In this document: in pieces, positions 55,502 to 64,000 of the stretch
Layout of the letters: each line of letters begins with the position of its first letter
How positions within the stretch are numbered: the stretch's first letter is position 1
Source of the DNA: Myxococcota bacterium
GTDB taxonomy: Bacteria > Myxococcota_A > UBA9160 > UBA6930
NCBI GenBank assembly: GCA_028277885.1
Contig: JANQFK010000027.1
Location: forward strand, 1 to 64,000
Direction: 5' to 3'
Length of the DNA: 64,000 nucleotides
Made by a program: the position numbers and the translations under genes
Notes under the pieces: generated by a model
The model's input: only the letters and a program-made list of their open reading frames with translations
Databases searched by the model: none
Told to the model about the DNA's origin: nothing

Positions 55502-56365
55502 GTGAGCCCCGAGCCCCGGACGGAGACGACCGACTACGAGCCGCTCCCCATGGCGGAGCTGAAGCGGCTGCTCGAGCCCGTGCGAGCGCTGCTGAGCCCC
55601 GTGGCGGTGGGTCTCGAGCACCTGCCCCGGGAGGGGGCGGTGCTCCTCGCCGGCAACCACACCCTCTACGGGCTCCTCGACATCCCGATGCTCGGCCTCG
55701 AGGTGTGGGAGGCCACGGGCCGGATGGTGCGCGGGCTCGGCGACCACAACCACTTCGCGATCCCGCTGTGGTCCGACTTCCTGCGCCGGCTCGGCGCCGT
55801 GCGCGGCACCCGGGACAACTGCACGCGGCTCCTCGAGGCGGGGGAGGCGGTGCTGGTCTTCCCCGGCGGCGGGCGCGAGGTCTTCAAGCACCGCGGCGAG
55901 AAGTACCGGCTGATCTGGAAGGAGCGGGTCGGCTTCGCGCACCTCGCCATCCGCCACCAGGTCCCCATCGTGCCCTTCGCGTCGGTGGGGGTCGAGGACA
56001 TGTTCGAGATCGTGTCCGACGCCGAGGACGTGCTGCACTCGCCCCTGGGCCGGCTGATCGCGGCCCTCGGCGTGGCCCGCCAGCAGTGGTTCCGCGGCGG
56101 CGACATCATCCCGCCGCTGGCCCGCGGCACGGGGCCGGCCGGGCTGCCGCGCCCCGAGCGCCAGTACTTCTACTTCGGCGAGCCCATCGGGACGAGGCGC
56201 TTCGCCGGCCTCCACGACGACCGCGACGTCTGCTTCGCGCTGCGCGAGGAGGTGAAGCGCGCCATCGAGGGGCAGATCGAGCAGCTGCGCGAGGTCCAGG
56301 CCGCCGACCCCGAGCGCTACCCCGTGCAGCGGCTGCTGCGCCGGCTCGCCGACCGCCTGGGCTGA
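55502..56365 (+). CDS. PlsC-like lysophospholipid/glycerol acyltransferase family protein
   Basis: 287 residues from GTG 55502. The acyltransferase motif I, NHTLYGLLD (His and Asp catalytic pair), is followed by motif III FPGGGREVFKHRGEKYRL and motif IV IVPFASVG. This variant with a long block III resembles proteins annotated as diacylglycerol or TMEM68-like acyltransferases. No clear transmembrane helix. May esterify a lipid product from the surrounding oxidative enzymes or act in general lipid remodelling. Confidence 0.82.
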   Translation: MSPEPRTETTDYEPLPMAELKRLLEPVRALLSPVAVGLEHLPREGAVLLAGNHTLYGLLDIPMLGLEVWEATGRMVRGLGDHNHFAIPLWSDFLRRLGAVRGTRDNCTRLLEAGEAVLVFPGGGREVFKHRGEKYRLIWKERVGFAHLAIRHQVPIVPFASVGVEDMFEIVSDAEDVLHSPLGRLIAALGVARQQWFRGGDIIPPLARGTGPAGLPRPERQYFYFGEPIGTRRFAGLHDDRDVCFALREEVKRAIEGQIEQLREVQAADPERYPVQRLLRRLADRLG

Positions 56366-56381
56366 GGCGCGGTGCGCGAAC

Positions 56382-56978
56382 TCAGGCGCCGGTGCGGCGC
56401 GCCAGCAGCTCGGCGACGAAGCGCCGGATCCGCTCGCTGTGGGTGCCCTCCCAGTAGACCCGGCGGCAGGCCGGGCAGGTGGAGAAGACGGCGTGGCGCT
56501 CGAGCACCCGGGGAGGGACGCGCAGGACGTCCTCGGGCGCCGCGGGCACGAGCCGCACGTTGCACTCGCTGCAGCGCGAGAGCAACGCGACATGGGGGGC
56601 GAGCCCGAAGCGCTCGAGCACCTCGACGAGCTGCTCCCGGACCTTCTCCGACCCGACGAGATGGAGGTCCGAGACGCGCCACTCCTCGGCCAGGGCGCGG
56701 TCCCGGGAGAGGACCACGCGCCCCTCCAGGACGGCGCGCCGCACGAGCGCCTCGTCGGGGATGTCGCGCTCCCACGCGCAGTCGAAGCCGAGCAGCCGCA
56801 GCCAGCGGGCGAGGCGGCCCAGCATGGCGTCGGCGATGAAGCATGGCCCCGGCCCGGCGAGGTGCCGCTCCCGCGGCTCCATCCCCACCCGGCTCCCGCA
56901 GGTGCACCACAGGGTGCGGCCGAACTCGAACAGGGTGACGTCGTAGTCGCGGCCGCAGCCCGGGCAGGGCACGCCCAC
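56382..56978 (-). CDS. Mut7-C RNase domain protein with zinc-ribbon ends
   Basis: 198 residues. The core (~47-125) has the Mut7-C PIN-like features: FIADAMLGRLARWLRLLGFD, then VVLSRDRAL; acidic residues D50 and D94-like positions fit nuclease metal ligands. It is followed by a CxxC zinc ribbon (RCSECNVRLVP ... STCPACRRVYW), and an N-terminal CPGCGRDYD plus CTCG pair forms a second potential metal site. Starts at GTG 56976-56978. RNA or DNA nuclease activity is inferred from the family; the biological role is unknown. Lies 2 nt after kbl on the same strand. Confidence 0.85.
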   Translation of the reverse strand: MGVPCPGCGRDYDVTLFEFGRTLWCTCGSRVGMEPRERHLAGPGPCFIADAMLGRLARWLRLLGFDCAWERDIPDEALVRRAVLEGRVVLSRDRALAEEWRVSDLHLVGSEKVREQLVEVLERFGLAPHVALLSRCSECNVRLVPAAPEDVLRVPPRVLERHAVFSTCPACRRVYWEGTHSERIRRFVAELLARRTGA

Positions 56979-56980
56979 GC

Positions 56981-58219
56981 TCAGGAACGTCCGGGCCGCT
57001 CGGGAAAGCAGGCGAGGGCCGAAAGGACCTCGTCGACGTCGGCCGGCGTGTGGTCGGCGGAGAGCTGGAAGCGGATCTCCTCCTCGCCGCGGGGCACCAC
57101 CGGGTGGTTGAGGCCCGTCGCCAGCACGCCGCGCTCGCGCAGGTGCAGGGCGAGGGCCCGCGTACGGGGCGTGTCGCGCACCAGCAGGGGCACCACCGGG
57201 TGCTCGCCGGGGAGGGTCTCCCAGCCGAGCTCCACGAGCCCGGCCTCGAAGCGCCGCGTCATCGCGCGCAGGTGGGCGATGCGGCGCCGGCCCTCGTCGG
57301 AGTCGAGGACCGCCAGGGCCCGGGCCGCGGCCGCGGCCTCCGGCGGCGTGATCGGGTTCGAGTAGACGTAGAAGGGCGACTTCTCGCGCAGGAAGTCCAC
57401 CAGGGTGCGGCTCCCCACCACGTAGCCCCCGTTCACGCCCAGCGCCTTGCCCAGGGTCGCGATCAGCACGTCCGCCCGGGCGTCCGTCACCTCCTCGGTG
57501 CCGCGACCCGTGGCGCCGAGGGCGCCTACACCGTGGGAGTCGTCCACCACCACGGCCACGTTGCCCGGGAAGCGCGGATCGAAGCGGCGGGCCAGGTCCA
57601 GGATCTCCGCGAGGGGCGCGTGGTCGCCCCGCATGCTGAAGACGCCGTCGGTCACCACGATCGCGCGGCGGCAGCTCCCGGCGGCCTCGGCCAGCGCGCC
57701 CTCGAGGCCCGCGAGGTCGAAGTGGGGGTAGACGTGCTTGCGGGCGGGCTTCGCGAGCCTCACCGCGTTGATGATGCAGCTGTGGTTGAGCTCGTCGCTG
57801 ATCACCGCGGTCGAGTCGTCGATCAGTGGCGGCAGGATCCCCATCACCGCCGCGTAGGCGGAGCTGTAGATCATGCCCGCCTCGCGCCCGTGGAAGGCGG
57901 CGAGGCGCCGCTCGAGCTCCACGTGGGGAGCGAAGGTGCCGCTGATGAAGCGCACCGCCTGGGGCCCCGTCCCGAAGGCCCGCGCCGCCCGCTCCTCGGC
58001 GGCCACCACCTCCGGATGGCGCGCCAGGCCGAGGTAGCCGTTCGAGTTCATCGGCAGGAAGGCCCGCTCGCCCTCTCCCTCGAGGAGCACGCGCGGCCCG
58101 CGGTCCCCCTCGAGCGCCAGCACGCCGACCACGACGCTCTCGGCCCCCTTGCGGGTGCCGGCCTGGTCGAGGGCGTCGAGCTGCGAGGCGAGCTCCCGGT
58201 CCAGTCGGTCGCTGGGCAT
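56981..58219 (-). CDS. kbl: Glycine C-acetyltransferase (2-amino-3-ketobutyrate CoA ligase)
   Basis: Pyridoxal-phosphate alpha-oxoamine synthase cleaving 2-amino-3-ketobutyrate with CoA to glycine and acetyl-CoA. 412 residues. Motifs: NSNGYLGLARHPEV, RFISGTFAPHVELE, DELNHSCIINAV, VVDDSHGVGALG and the cofactor Lys in TLGKALG. Transcribed directly after tdh (2-nt gap), so substrate and product are coupled. The pairing with threonine dehydrogenase supports kbl rather than other alpha-oxoamine synthases. Confidence 0.92.
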   Translation of the reverse strand: MPSDRLDRELASQLDALDQAGTRKGAESVVVGVLALEGDRGPRVLLEGEGERAFLPMNSNGYLGLARHPEVVAAEERAARAFGTGPQAVRFISGTFAPHVELERRLAAFHGREAGMIYSSAYAAVMGILPPLIDDSTAVISDELNHSCIINAVRLAKPARKHVYPHFDLAGLEGALAEAAGSCRRAIVVTDGVFSMRGDHAPLAEILDLARRFDPRFPGNVAVVVDDSHGVGALGATGRGTEEVTDARADVLIATLGKALGVNGGYVVGSRTLVDFLREKSPFYVYSNPITPPEAAAAARALAVLDSDEGRRRIAHLRAMTRRFEAGLVELGWETLPGEHPVVPLLVRDTPRTRALALHLRERGVLATGLNHPVVPRGEEEIRFQLSADHTPADVDEVLSALACFPERPGRS

Positions 58220-58221
58220 CC

Positions 58222-59187
58222 TCAGCTCCGGGTGGGGAGCCGCGCGCGCAGCTTCTCGAGCATGTCGCGCGTCGTGCTCGCGAGGTCGTGCTCGGGCTTC
58301 CAGCCCCACTCGTCGCGCGCCGCGCTGTCGTCTACCGCGTCGGGCCAGGAGTCGGCGATGGCCTGGCGCACGGGATCGATCTCGTAGTCGACCTCGAAGC
58401 CGGGCACGTGGCGCCGGATCTCGGCGGCCAGCTGGGCGGGCGTGAACGCCATGGCGCTCAGGTTGAAGGCGTTGCGGTGCACCAGGCGTGCGGGATCCGC
58501 CTCCATCAGCTCCATCATGGCCCGCAGCGCGTCGGGCATGTACATCAGGTCGAGGCAGGTGTCGGGCCGCAGGTAGCAGATGTAGCGCCGCTGGCGGACG
58601 GCCTCGTAGAAGATCTCCACCGCGTAGTCCGTGGTGCCGCCGCCGGGCGGAGCCACGTGGGAGATCAGCCCGGGCAGCCGCAGGCCCCGGGTATCGAGGC
58701 CGAAGCGCGAGTGGTAGTAGTCGCAGAGCAGCTCGCTCGCCACCTTGGTGACGCCGTACATCGTGGTCGGCCGCTGGACGGTGACCTGGGGAGTGGCCCG
58801 CGCGGGAGTGGACGGCCCGAAGGCGCCGATCGAGCTGGGCAGGAAGACCGCGCAGCCGTGGGTCCGCGCCACCTCGAGCACGCGGTAGAGGCCGCCCATG
58901 TTGACCTCCCAGGCCACCCGCGGCTTCTCCTCTCCCACCGCGGAGAGCAGCGCCGCGAGGTGGTAGACCGTTGCCACCCGGTGGCGGCGCACCACGTTGT
59001 CGAGCTCGCGGATGTGGGTGCAGTCCACGTGCGCGAAGGGGCCTTCGCCCGCCGGCGACCCCGCGCGAGGAGAGCGCACGTCCGAGGCCACCACCGCGGA
59101 CTCCCCGTGGCGGGCGCGCAGCGCCGGGACGAGCTCGGTCCCGATCTGCCCGAGTGCGCCGGTGACGAGGATGGAAGCCGTGGCCAC
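58222..59187 (-). CDS. tdh: L-threonine 3-dehydrogenase, short-chain (epimerase-like) type
   Basis: NAD-dependent oxidation of L-threonine to 2-amino-3-ketobutyrate. 321 residues of the extended SDR/epimerase fold, unlike the Zn-dependent E. coli enzyme. Motifs: VTGALGQIGTELVPAL, HLAALLSAVGE, VFLPSSIGAFGP, active-site Tyr/Lys in MYGVTKVASELL, and RLPGLIS. ATG 59185-59187. The kbl gene follows after 2 nt, completing a two-step threonine-to-glycine and acetyl-CoA route. Confidence 0.92.
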   Translation of the reverse strand: MATASILVTGALGQIGTELVPALRARHGESAVVASDVRSPRAGSPAGEGPFAHVDCTHIRELDNVVRRHRVATVYHLAALLSAVGEEKPRVAWEVNMGGLYRVLEVARTHGCAVFLPSSIGAFGPSTPARATPQVTVQRPTTMYGVTKVASELLCDYYHSRFGLDTRGLRLPGLISHVAPPGGGTTDYAVEIFYEAVRQRRYICYLRPDTCLDLMYMPDALRAMMELMEADPARLVHRNAFNLSAMAFTPAQLAAEIRRHVPGFEVDYEIDPVRQAIADSWPDAVDDSAARDEWGWKPEHDLASTTRDMLEKLRARLPTRS

Positions 59188-59292
59188 GGAAGGGCTCCTC
59201 GCGGGCCGGAGTCTGCAGGCGAGGTGCCGCGCCCGGCCGCACCCGGGAGGATGCCCCAGGGCCGCGCCGGAGGCGCGCTGGGGCCATCCGCC

Positions 59293-59823
59293 TCAGCGGA
59301 CGGCGCGCCCGACCGCGTGCCCCGGCGCCGCGTCGAGCAGCTCGAAGGCGCGCTTCCAGGAGAGCGGCAGCTCGTCGCGAGGCAGCGCGACGCGTCGGAG
59401 TCGCAGGGCCTCGAGAGCGCCGCCGCTCTCCCGTATCGCGGCGGCGTGGACGCTCGAGCGCACGAAGGCGTCGAGGGCCGCCTCGTCGGTCCAGGCCGTC
59501 ACCGTCCAGACCTCCTTGCCCGGCACGCGCATCCCGATCGAGAAGCCGATGAAGCCCTCGCTCGCCTCGAGGCTCTCGAGGTGGTCCACGATCCTCCCGA
59601 CGTGGCGGTCGAAGGTCTTGCGCCCGGCCCGGTCCACCGTGGCGTGGGTGAGGGAGACGATCACGGTGTCGCCGGCGAGGTCGGCCACCACGCCCCGGGA
59701 GCGCTGGAAGCCGGGCCCCTGGAAGCGGGTCGAGATCGAGCAGCCGACGCCCGCGAGGAGCAGCGCGGCCGCGGCCAGCAGGGCGAGTGCGATCGACGGG
59801 GTCCGTCCGTTGTCGGGGCGCAT
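59293..59823 (-). CDS. Small exported (likely lipo)protein with ABM-like domain
   Basis: 176 residues from ATG 59821-59823. A hydrophobic N-terminus (~9-27) ends in LAGVGC, an imperfect lipobox. The mature part (~55-165) resembles a dimeric alpha/beta barrel of the antibiotic-biosynthesis-monooxygenase type (FIGFSIGMRVPGKEVWTVTA, then WTDEAALDAFVRS). It starts 5 nt after the RND transporter gene, so it is the last gene of the efflux operon. Role unknown; possibly an accessory or detoxifying partner of the pump. Confidence 0.6.
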   Translation of the reverse strand: MRPDNGRTPSIALALLAAAALLLAGVGCSISTRFQGPGFQRSRGVVADLAGDTVIVSLTHATVDRAGRKTFDRHVGRIVDHLESLEASEGFIGFSIGMRVPGKEVWTVTAWTDEAALDAFVRSSVHAAAIRESGGALEALRLRRVALPRDELPLSWKRAFELLDAAPGHAVGRAVR

Positions 59824-59828
59824 CGCGG

Positions 59829-62800
59829 CTACACCGCCACCGGCACGGCTTCGGCGGGGGCGGTCCGCGCCGCGCTCGGCGCCCGCCGGCGCAGCAGCAC
59901 GTAGCCCGCGGGCACGAAGAGCGTGGCGAGCAGGGTGGCGCCGGCGACCCCGCCGGCCAGCACGATGGCGAGGGGAGGCCAGAAGTCCCCGCCCACGAAG
60001 AGCAGCAGGGGCAGGAAGCCGCCGATGGTGGTGAGCGTCGTCGAGGTCACGTGGCGCCCGCAGCCGAGGACGGCGTCCACCACGGCCTCCACGTCCCCGA
60101 GGCGCGCCCGCGCGTCGCCGCGGATCGCCGCCAGCACCACGATCGAGTCGTTGAGCGCCACGCCGATCAGCCCGGCCGTGCCCAGGATCGAGTTGAAGCT
60201 GAACGGGAAGCCGCTCACCCAGGTCGCCAGCAGGCCCACGCCCACGGAGAGGCCCGCGACGCCGAACAGCAGCGCCGCCAGGGCGGCGCTGCGGAAGGCG
60301 AGCACCACCGTGGCCACCATCAGCACGCCCAGCACCGGCGCGTAGGTGAGCAGGCTCGAGACCGCCGCCGCCTGCTCCTCGGAGTCGCCGCCCACGCGCA
60401 GCGAGTAGCCCGCGGGCAGCACGAAGCCCGAGCCCTCGAGGCTCTCGAGCACCGCGTTGGTGACGTCGATGGGGAGCGCGCCGGTGCGCAGGTAGGCACG
60501 CACCTGGTTGCAGCGCTCCCCCGCGCAGCGCGTGATGCCGCCGATCTCGGGCAGCAGCTCCACGTCGCCCAGCGCCGCGAGGGGCAGCCACTCGCCCGGC
60601 GACGCGCCCAGCAGCTGGGTGTCGGCGAGCCCGGCGCGATCGGCCCGCTCGGCGTCGCGCGTGCGCACCCGCACCGGCAGCTCCTCGAAGCTCTCGCGCA
60701 CGGACCCGCCGGTGCGTCCCTCGAGGCGCCCTTCGAGCTGGTCGGCCACGTCGCGCAGGGCCAGGCCGGCGAGGCGCGCCTCGTCCTCGTCCACGTCCAC
60801 CCACAGCTTGGGCTCGCCGCGCTCGAGGGTGGCCTGGGTGTGGAGCACCTCGGGCCGCCCGGCGAGGCGGGCGCGCACCTGCTCGCCCAGGTCCTGGAGC
60901 ACGGCCAGCGACGGGCCGCGCAGCTCGAGCTCGACCTCGGCCTCGACGGGCGGGCCCTGGCCGAACTTCCGCACCACCACCTGGGCGCCGGGCACGCGGC
61001 GGTCGATCTCGTCCTGGAGGGTCGGGAGCAGCGCCTTCACCTCGGCCGCGGTGCGCGTCTCCACCATGCCGCGCGCGTAGTAGGAGGCGTCGTCGCGGGT
61101 CATCACCAGGTTGTAGAACACGCTCGGGAAGCTGCCGCCCAGGAGCCAGGCCACGCGCTGCACCGCGTCGTGGCCGCGCAGCACGGCCTCGACCCGGCGG
61201 ACCGCGCCGCGGGTGCGCTCGAGGGAGGCGTCCCGGGGCAGCCAGACCTGCACGTCGAACATGTTGCGGTCCACGGGCGGGAAGAACTGGCTGCCGAGGC
61301 TCGGGGCCAGCGCGAAGCCCAGCACCGGCAGCGCCGCCGCGATCCCGATGGCGAGCACCGGGCGGCGCATCCCCGCCACCAGGGCACGGCGGGTGTGGGC
61401 CGCGACGCGCGGCAGCTCGAGGCCGTGGTGCCACCAGCGCGGGCGCCCGGCCGCCTCGCCCTCGGCGGGGCCGGGCACGAACAGCCCCGCCAGGGCCGGC
61501 ACCAGCGTGATGGCGAGGGCGAAGGAGGCCGCCAGCGCCAGGATCACCGCGACGCCGATGGGCCCGACGAAGTCGCCGACGTTCCCGATCAGCAGCGGGA
61601 TCGGCGCGAAGGAGAGCACGGTGGTGAGCGTCGAGGCGAGCAGCGGCGAGAACAGGTGATCGACCGCCTGCTCCACGGCCTGCTCGCGGTCGGCTCCGGC
61701 GCGGAGCCGCGCGCTCACCTCGTCCACCACCACGATGGCGTTGTCGATGAGCAGGCCCAGGGCCATCATCATCCCGAAGATCGACATCTGCTGGAGCGAG
61801 CCGCCGGAGGCGAGCAGGCCGAACAGCGCCAGCGCCACGGTGATGGGCAGCGCGCCGCCCACCACGAGCCCGGCCCGCAGGCCCAGGGTGAGGAGCACCA
61901 CGCCCACCACCACGGCGGCGCCCAGCAGCAGGTTGCTGCCGAGGGAGCCCAGCCGCTCGATCGTGTAGTGGCTCTGGTCGAAGACGAGGCGCAGGTCGAT
62001 GGGCCCGCCGACCTCGGCGCGGAAGCCCTCCACGACGGCGCGCGCGCGCTCCGCCCACTCGTCGGCGCGCTCGCCGGGCTCCATGCGGGCCGCCACGAAG
62101 ACGGCGCGCTCGCCCTCCACCAGGCCGATCTCGGTGGTGGGCTCGCGCCAGCGCCGGGTCACCTCGGCCACGTCGCCCACGCGCACGAGGGCGCCGTCGG
62201 CGGCGCGCCGCAGGGGCACCTCGCGCACCCGCTCGAGCGAGTCCAGCTCGCCCCGCACCTCGAGGACCAGGTCGCTGCCGCGGCTGCGCAGCCGGCCGCT
62301 CGGCGTCTTGGCGTCGGCGCCGCGCAGCGCGCTCGCGAGATCGCCGGCGGTGAGGCCGAGGGCGGCGAGCTCCGCATCGTCCACCAGGGCGGTGAGCTCC
62401 TCCTCGGGCTCGCCGTAGAGGCGCACCAGCTCGGTGCCCCCCACCGCGCGCAGCCGGTCGGCGAGCTCCTCGGCGAGGCGCGACAGGATGCCGAGCTGGA
62501 GCTCGCTCTCGGTGGTGAGCGCAGCGATGACCGAGAACGCGGCCGCGCCGCGCTTGTCGTCGAAGACCGGCGCGCTCGCCTCGAGCGGGAGCAGCGGGAC
62601 GGCGGCGGCGATCTGGTCGCGGATCTCGGCGAAGACCTCGTCGCTGTCGGTGACGTGGTCCTCGAGCACGATGGAGACCACGGAGATGCCGGCCCGGGAG
62701 GTCGAGTCCACCTCGCGGATCTCGGCCACCTCCTCGAGCTTCTCCTCGATCTTCTCCGAGACCAGGGCCTCGACGCGCTCCGGGGACGCTCCCGGCAGGC

Positions 62801-62954
62801 GGGTGAGCACGATGGGGTTGCGCATGGTGATGCGCGGGTCCTCGGTGCGCGGCAGCGAGAGCAGCGAGCTCGTGCCCGCGGCCAGCACCACGAGCAGCAC
62901 CATCACGAGCAGGTGGCGGTTGCGCAGCAGCGCGAGGGCGGGACGCGCCGTCAT
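59829..62954 (-). CDS. RND efflux transporter permease subunit
   Basis: Proton-driven AcrB-like pump, 1041 residues. N-terminal helix 1, porter domain, and helices 2-6 with GLLIDNAIVVVDEV in helix 4 (one Asp of the usual DD pair is Asn); a second half with GLIGVALNDSIVVLAAI in helix 10, where the Lys of AcrB is not at the expected place. These substitutions occur in a non-HAE1 branch, so the proton relay may differ. Overlaps the adaptor gene by 4 nt (ATGA). No outer-membrane TolC gene is in the window. Substrate unknown. Confidence 0.92.
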   Translation of the reverse strand: MTARPALALLRNRHLLVMVLLVVLAAGTSSLLSLPRTEDPRITMRNPIVLTRLPGASPERVEALVSEKIEEKLEEVAEIREVDSTSRAGISVVSIVLEDHVTDSDEVFAEIRDQIAAAVPLLPLEASAPVFDDKRGAAAFSVIAALTTESELQLGILSRLAEELADRLRAVGGTELVRLYGEPEEELTALVDDAELAALGLTAGDLASALRGADAKTPSGRLRSRGSDLVLEVRGELDSLERVREVPLRRAADGALVRVGDVAEVTRRWREPTTEIGLVEGERAVFVAARMEPGERADEWAERARAVVEGFRAEVGGPIDLRLVFDQSHYTIERLGSLGSNLLLGAAVVVGVVLLTLGLRAGLVVGGALPITVALALFGLLASGGSLQQMSIFGMMMALGLLIDNAIVVVDEVSARLRAGADREQAVEQAVDHLFSPLLASTLTTVLSFAPIPLLIGNVGDFVGPIGVAVILALAASFALAITLVPALAGLFVPGPAEGEAAGRPRWWHHGLELPRVAAHTRRALVAGMRRPVLAIGIAAALPVLGFALAPSLGSQFFPPVDRNMFDVQVWLPRDASLERTRGAVRRVEAVLRGHDAVQRVAWLLGGSFPSVFYNLVMTRDDASYYARGMVETRTAAEVKALLPTLQDEIDRRVPGAQVVVRKFGQGPPVEAEVELELRGPSLAVLQDLGEQVRARLAGRPEVLHTQATLERGEPKLWVDVDEDEARLAGLALRDVADQLEGRLEGRTGGSVRESFEELPVRVRTRDAERADRAGLADTQLLGASPGEWLPLAALGDVELLPEIGGITRCAGERCNQVRAYLRTGALPIDVTNAVLESLEGSGFVLPAGYSLRVGGDSEEQAAAVSSLLTYAPVLGVLMVATVVLAFRSAALAALLFGVAGLSVGVGLLATWVSGFPFSFNSILGTAGLIGVALNDSIVVLAAIRGDARARLGDVEAVVDAVLGCGRHVTSTTLTTIGGFLPLLLFVGGDFWPPLAIVLAGGVAGATLLATLFVPAGYVLLRRRAPSAARTAPAEAVPVAV

Positions 62955-64000
62955 CGGGCGGGCTCCGCCGGGACGGCCCGGGCGACCGGGGCCGGGGGCG
63001 GCGCGACGTGCACGAGCTGTCCGGGCACGAGGCGGTGGACCCCGTCGTGCACGATCGCCTCGCCGGCGCGCAGTGCGCCCCGGGCGAAGACGCGCTCGCC
63101 CTCCTCGTGGAGCACCTCCACGGGACGCCGCTCGAGGCGGTGCGCCTCGGGGGCGTCGGCGCTCTCGGGTGCGGCCACGTAGACGGCCCAGAGGCCGCGC
63201 GCACCCTCGGTGAGGGCCGCGCGGGGCAGCCAGAAGCCGTCCATCGCCACGGGCTCCCGCCAGGCGAGCTCGGCGAGGTCGCCCTCGCGCAGCGCCGGTT
63301 CCGCGGTCTCGACGGCGAGGCGCACGGGCACGGTGCGGGTCTCGCGGCGCCGCTCGGGCAGCACCGCCAGCACCCGGGCGTCGATGCGCTCGCCGTCGAC
63401 GAGGAGCTCGACGGGATCTCCCTCGGCGAGGAGCGCGGCGACCTGGCGCGCCACGCCCACCCGCACCTCGGGCCGGCTGGTCTCGAGCAGCCGCACCACG
63501 GGATGCCCGGCCTCCACCACGACGCCGGCGTCCACCTGGCGCCCCGCCACCTCGCCCGCGAAGGGAGCGCGCAGCACCGACTTGGCGAGGTCCACGTCCA
63601 GCGAGGCGATGCGGGCCTCGACGCCGGCCAGGGCGGCGGCGCGGGCCGAGGCCTCGAGCCGCGCGTCGTCGGCGCGCTGGGGTGCGATCACGTCCTCCTC
63701 GAGCATGCGCCGGGCCCGGCGGTCGCGGAGCTTCGCCAGCTCGAGAAGCGCCCGCGCCTCGGAGCGCGCCGCCACCAGCTCGGCGCGGCGCGCCTGCAGG
63801 CGCGCGGTGTCGAGCTCGGCCAGCACCGCGCCCGCCGCGACGGGGTCCCCCTCGTCGACGAGCACCCGCGCCACCTTGCCGCCCAGCTCGAAGCTCACCT
63901 CCGACGCCTGGGCGAACTCCACGCGGCCCACGAAGCGCTGCGCACGCTGGTAGCCGGGCTCGAGGGCCACGGGGGCGGCCAGCACCGCGAGGGGGCGCGC
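62951..64000 (-). CDS. RND efflux periplasmic adaptor (HlyD/MFP family), 5' end beyond window
   Basis: Membrane-fusion protein linking the RND pump to an outer-membrane channel. At least 350 codons in frame to the right edge; the true start and signal peptide lie beyond 64000. Barrel-sandwich (lipoyl-like) motif: GKVARVLVDEGDPVAAGAVLAELD and its partner LRAPFAGEVAGRQVDAG flank an alpha-helical coiled-coil rich in Ala/Arg/Glu; beta-barrel and membrane-proximal domains follow. Co-transcribed with the pump gene. Confidence 0.9.
   Translation of the reverse strand, partial: ARPLAVLAAPVALEPGYQRAQRFVGRVEFAQASEVSFELGGKVARVLVDEGDPVAAGAVLAELDTARLQARRAELVAARSEARALLELAKLRDRRARRMLEEDVIAPQRADDARLEASARAAALAGVEARIASLDVDLAKSVLRAPFAGEVAGRQVDAGVVVEAGHPVVRLLETSRPEVRVGVARQVAALLAEGDPVELLVDGERIDARVLAVLPERRRETRTVPVRLAVETAEPALREGDLAELAWREPVAMDGFWLPRAALTEGARGLWAVYVAAPESADAPEAHRLERRPVEVLHEEGERVFARGALRAGEAIVHDGVHRLVPGQLVHVAPPPAPVARAVPAEPAR

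Overview
This 64 kb window is a very GC-rich (about 70% or more), tightly packed bacterial chromosome segment with no rRNA or tRNA genes, CRISPR arrays, insertion sequences or phage genes that I could find. It has a PUFA/secondary-lipid type polyketide synthase, a complete Rnf complex, a PEP-CTERM protein, SDR-type threonine dehydrogenase, GTP-dependent PEP carboxykinase, and many oxygen-dependent enzymes (P450, Baeyer-Villiger monooxygenase, phytanoyl-CoA-type dioxygenase). I infer a Gram-negative deltaproteobacterial-type lineage (Myxococcota, Binatota or relatives); this is inference, not a taxonomic assignment.

Layout. 1-6.7 kb: a type I PKS (KS-AT-KS-ACP, cut by the left edge) with an acyl-CoA dehydrogenase upstream in the same operon. 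6.8-20.1 kb: a storage-glucan/trehalose cluster (treT, two short alpha-glucan phosphorylases, glgX, malQ, a GT4 glycosyltransferase, glgB) in alternating orientations with several convergent overlaps. 20.3-32.6 kb: one long operon, apbE-rnfB-PFOR-rnfC-rnfD-rnfG-rnfE-rnfA-(NqrM-like)-fnr, in which a 1655-residue pyruvate:ferredoxin oxidoreductase-like protein with an extra C-terminal ferredoxin domain lies between rnfB and rnfC. 32.6-40.6 kb: a SOUL-family lipoprotein, a Baeyer-Villiger-type monooxygenase and three exported proteins (CBM9-like, PEP-CTERM, choice-of-anchor/DUF11). 40.6-49.1 kb: pckG, isoaspartyl peptidase, a fatty-acid hydroxylase with a FadR-like regulator and a divergent JmjC/cupin oxygenase, a CDF transporter, hemJ and hemN. 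49.1-56.4 kb: a sulfatase remnant and a group of oxidative or catabolic enzymes (SDR, PhyH-type, amidohydrolase, class II aldolase, P450, LLM-type oxidoreductase) plus a PlsC-type acyltransferase. 56.4-59.2 kb: a Mut7-C RNase-domain protein followed by the two-step threonine-to-glycine pathway (kbl, tdh). 59.3-64 kb: an RND efflux operon (adaptor cut by the right edge).

How the genes work together. The central operon can be read as a ferredoxin hub: a 2-oxoacid oxidoreductase reduces ferredoxin, Rnf passes those electrons to NAD+ with ion export, and a plant-type FNR exchanges them with NADP(H); ApbE would attach FMN to RnfD and RnfG, and the Cys-rich small protein may mature the membrane Fe site of RnfA/RnfE. 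The glucan cluster contains branching, debranching, disproportionation and phosphorolysis enzymes plus trehalose synthesis, but no ADP-glucose pyrophosphorylase in the window. PEPCK and Thr-to-Gly/acetyl-CoA catabolism fit a metabolism linking amino acids, acetyl-CoA and stored glucan.
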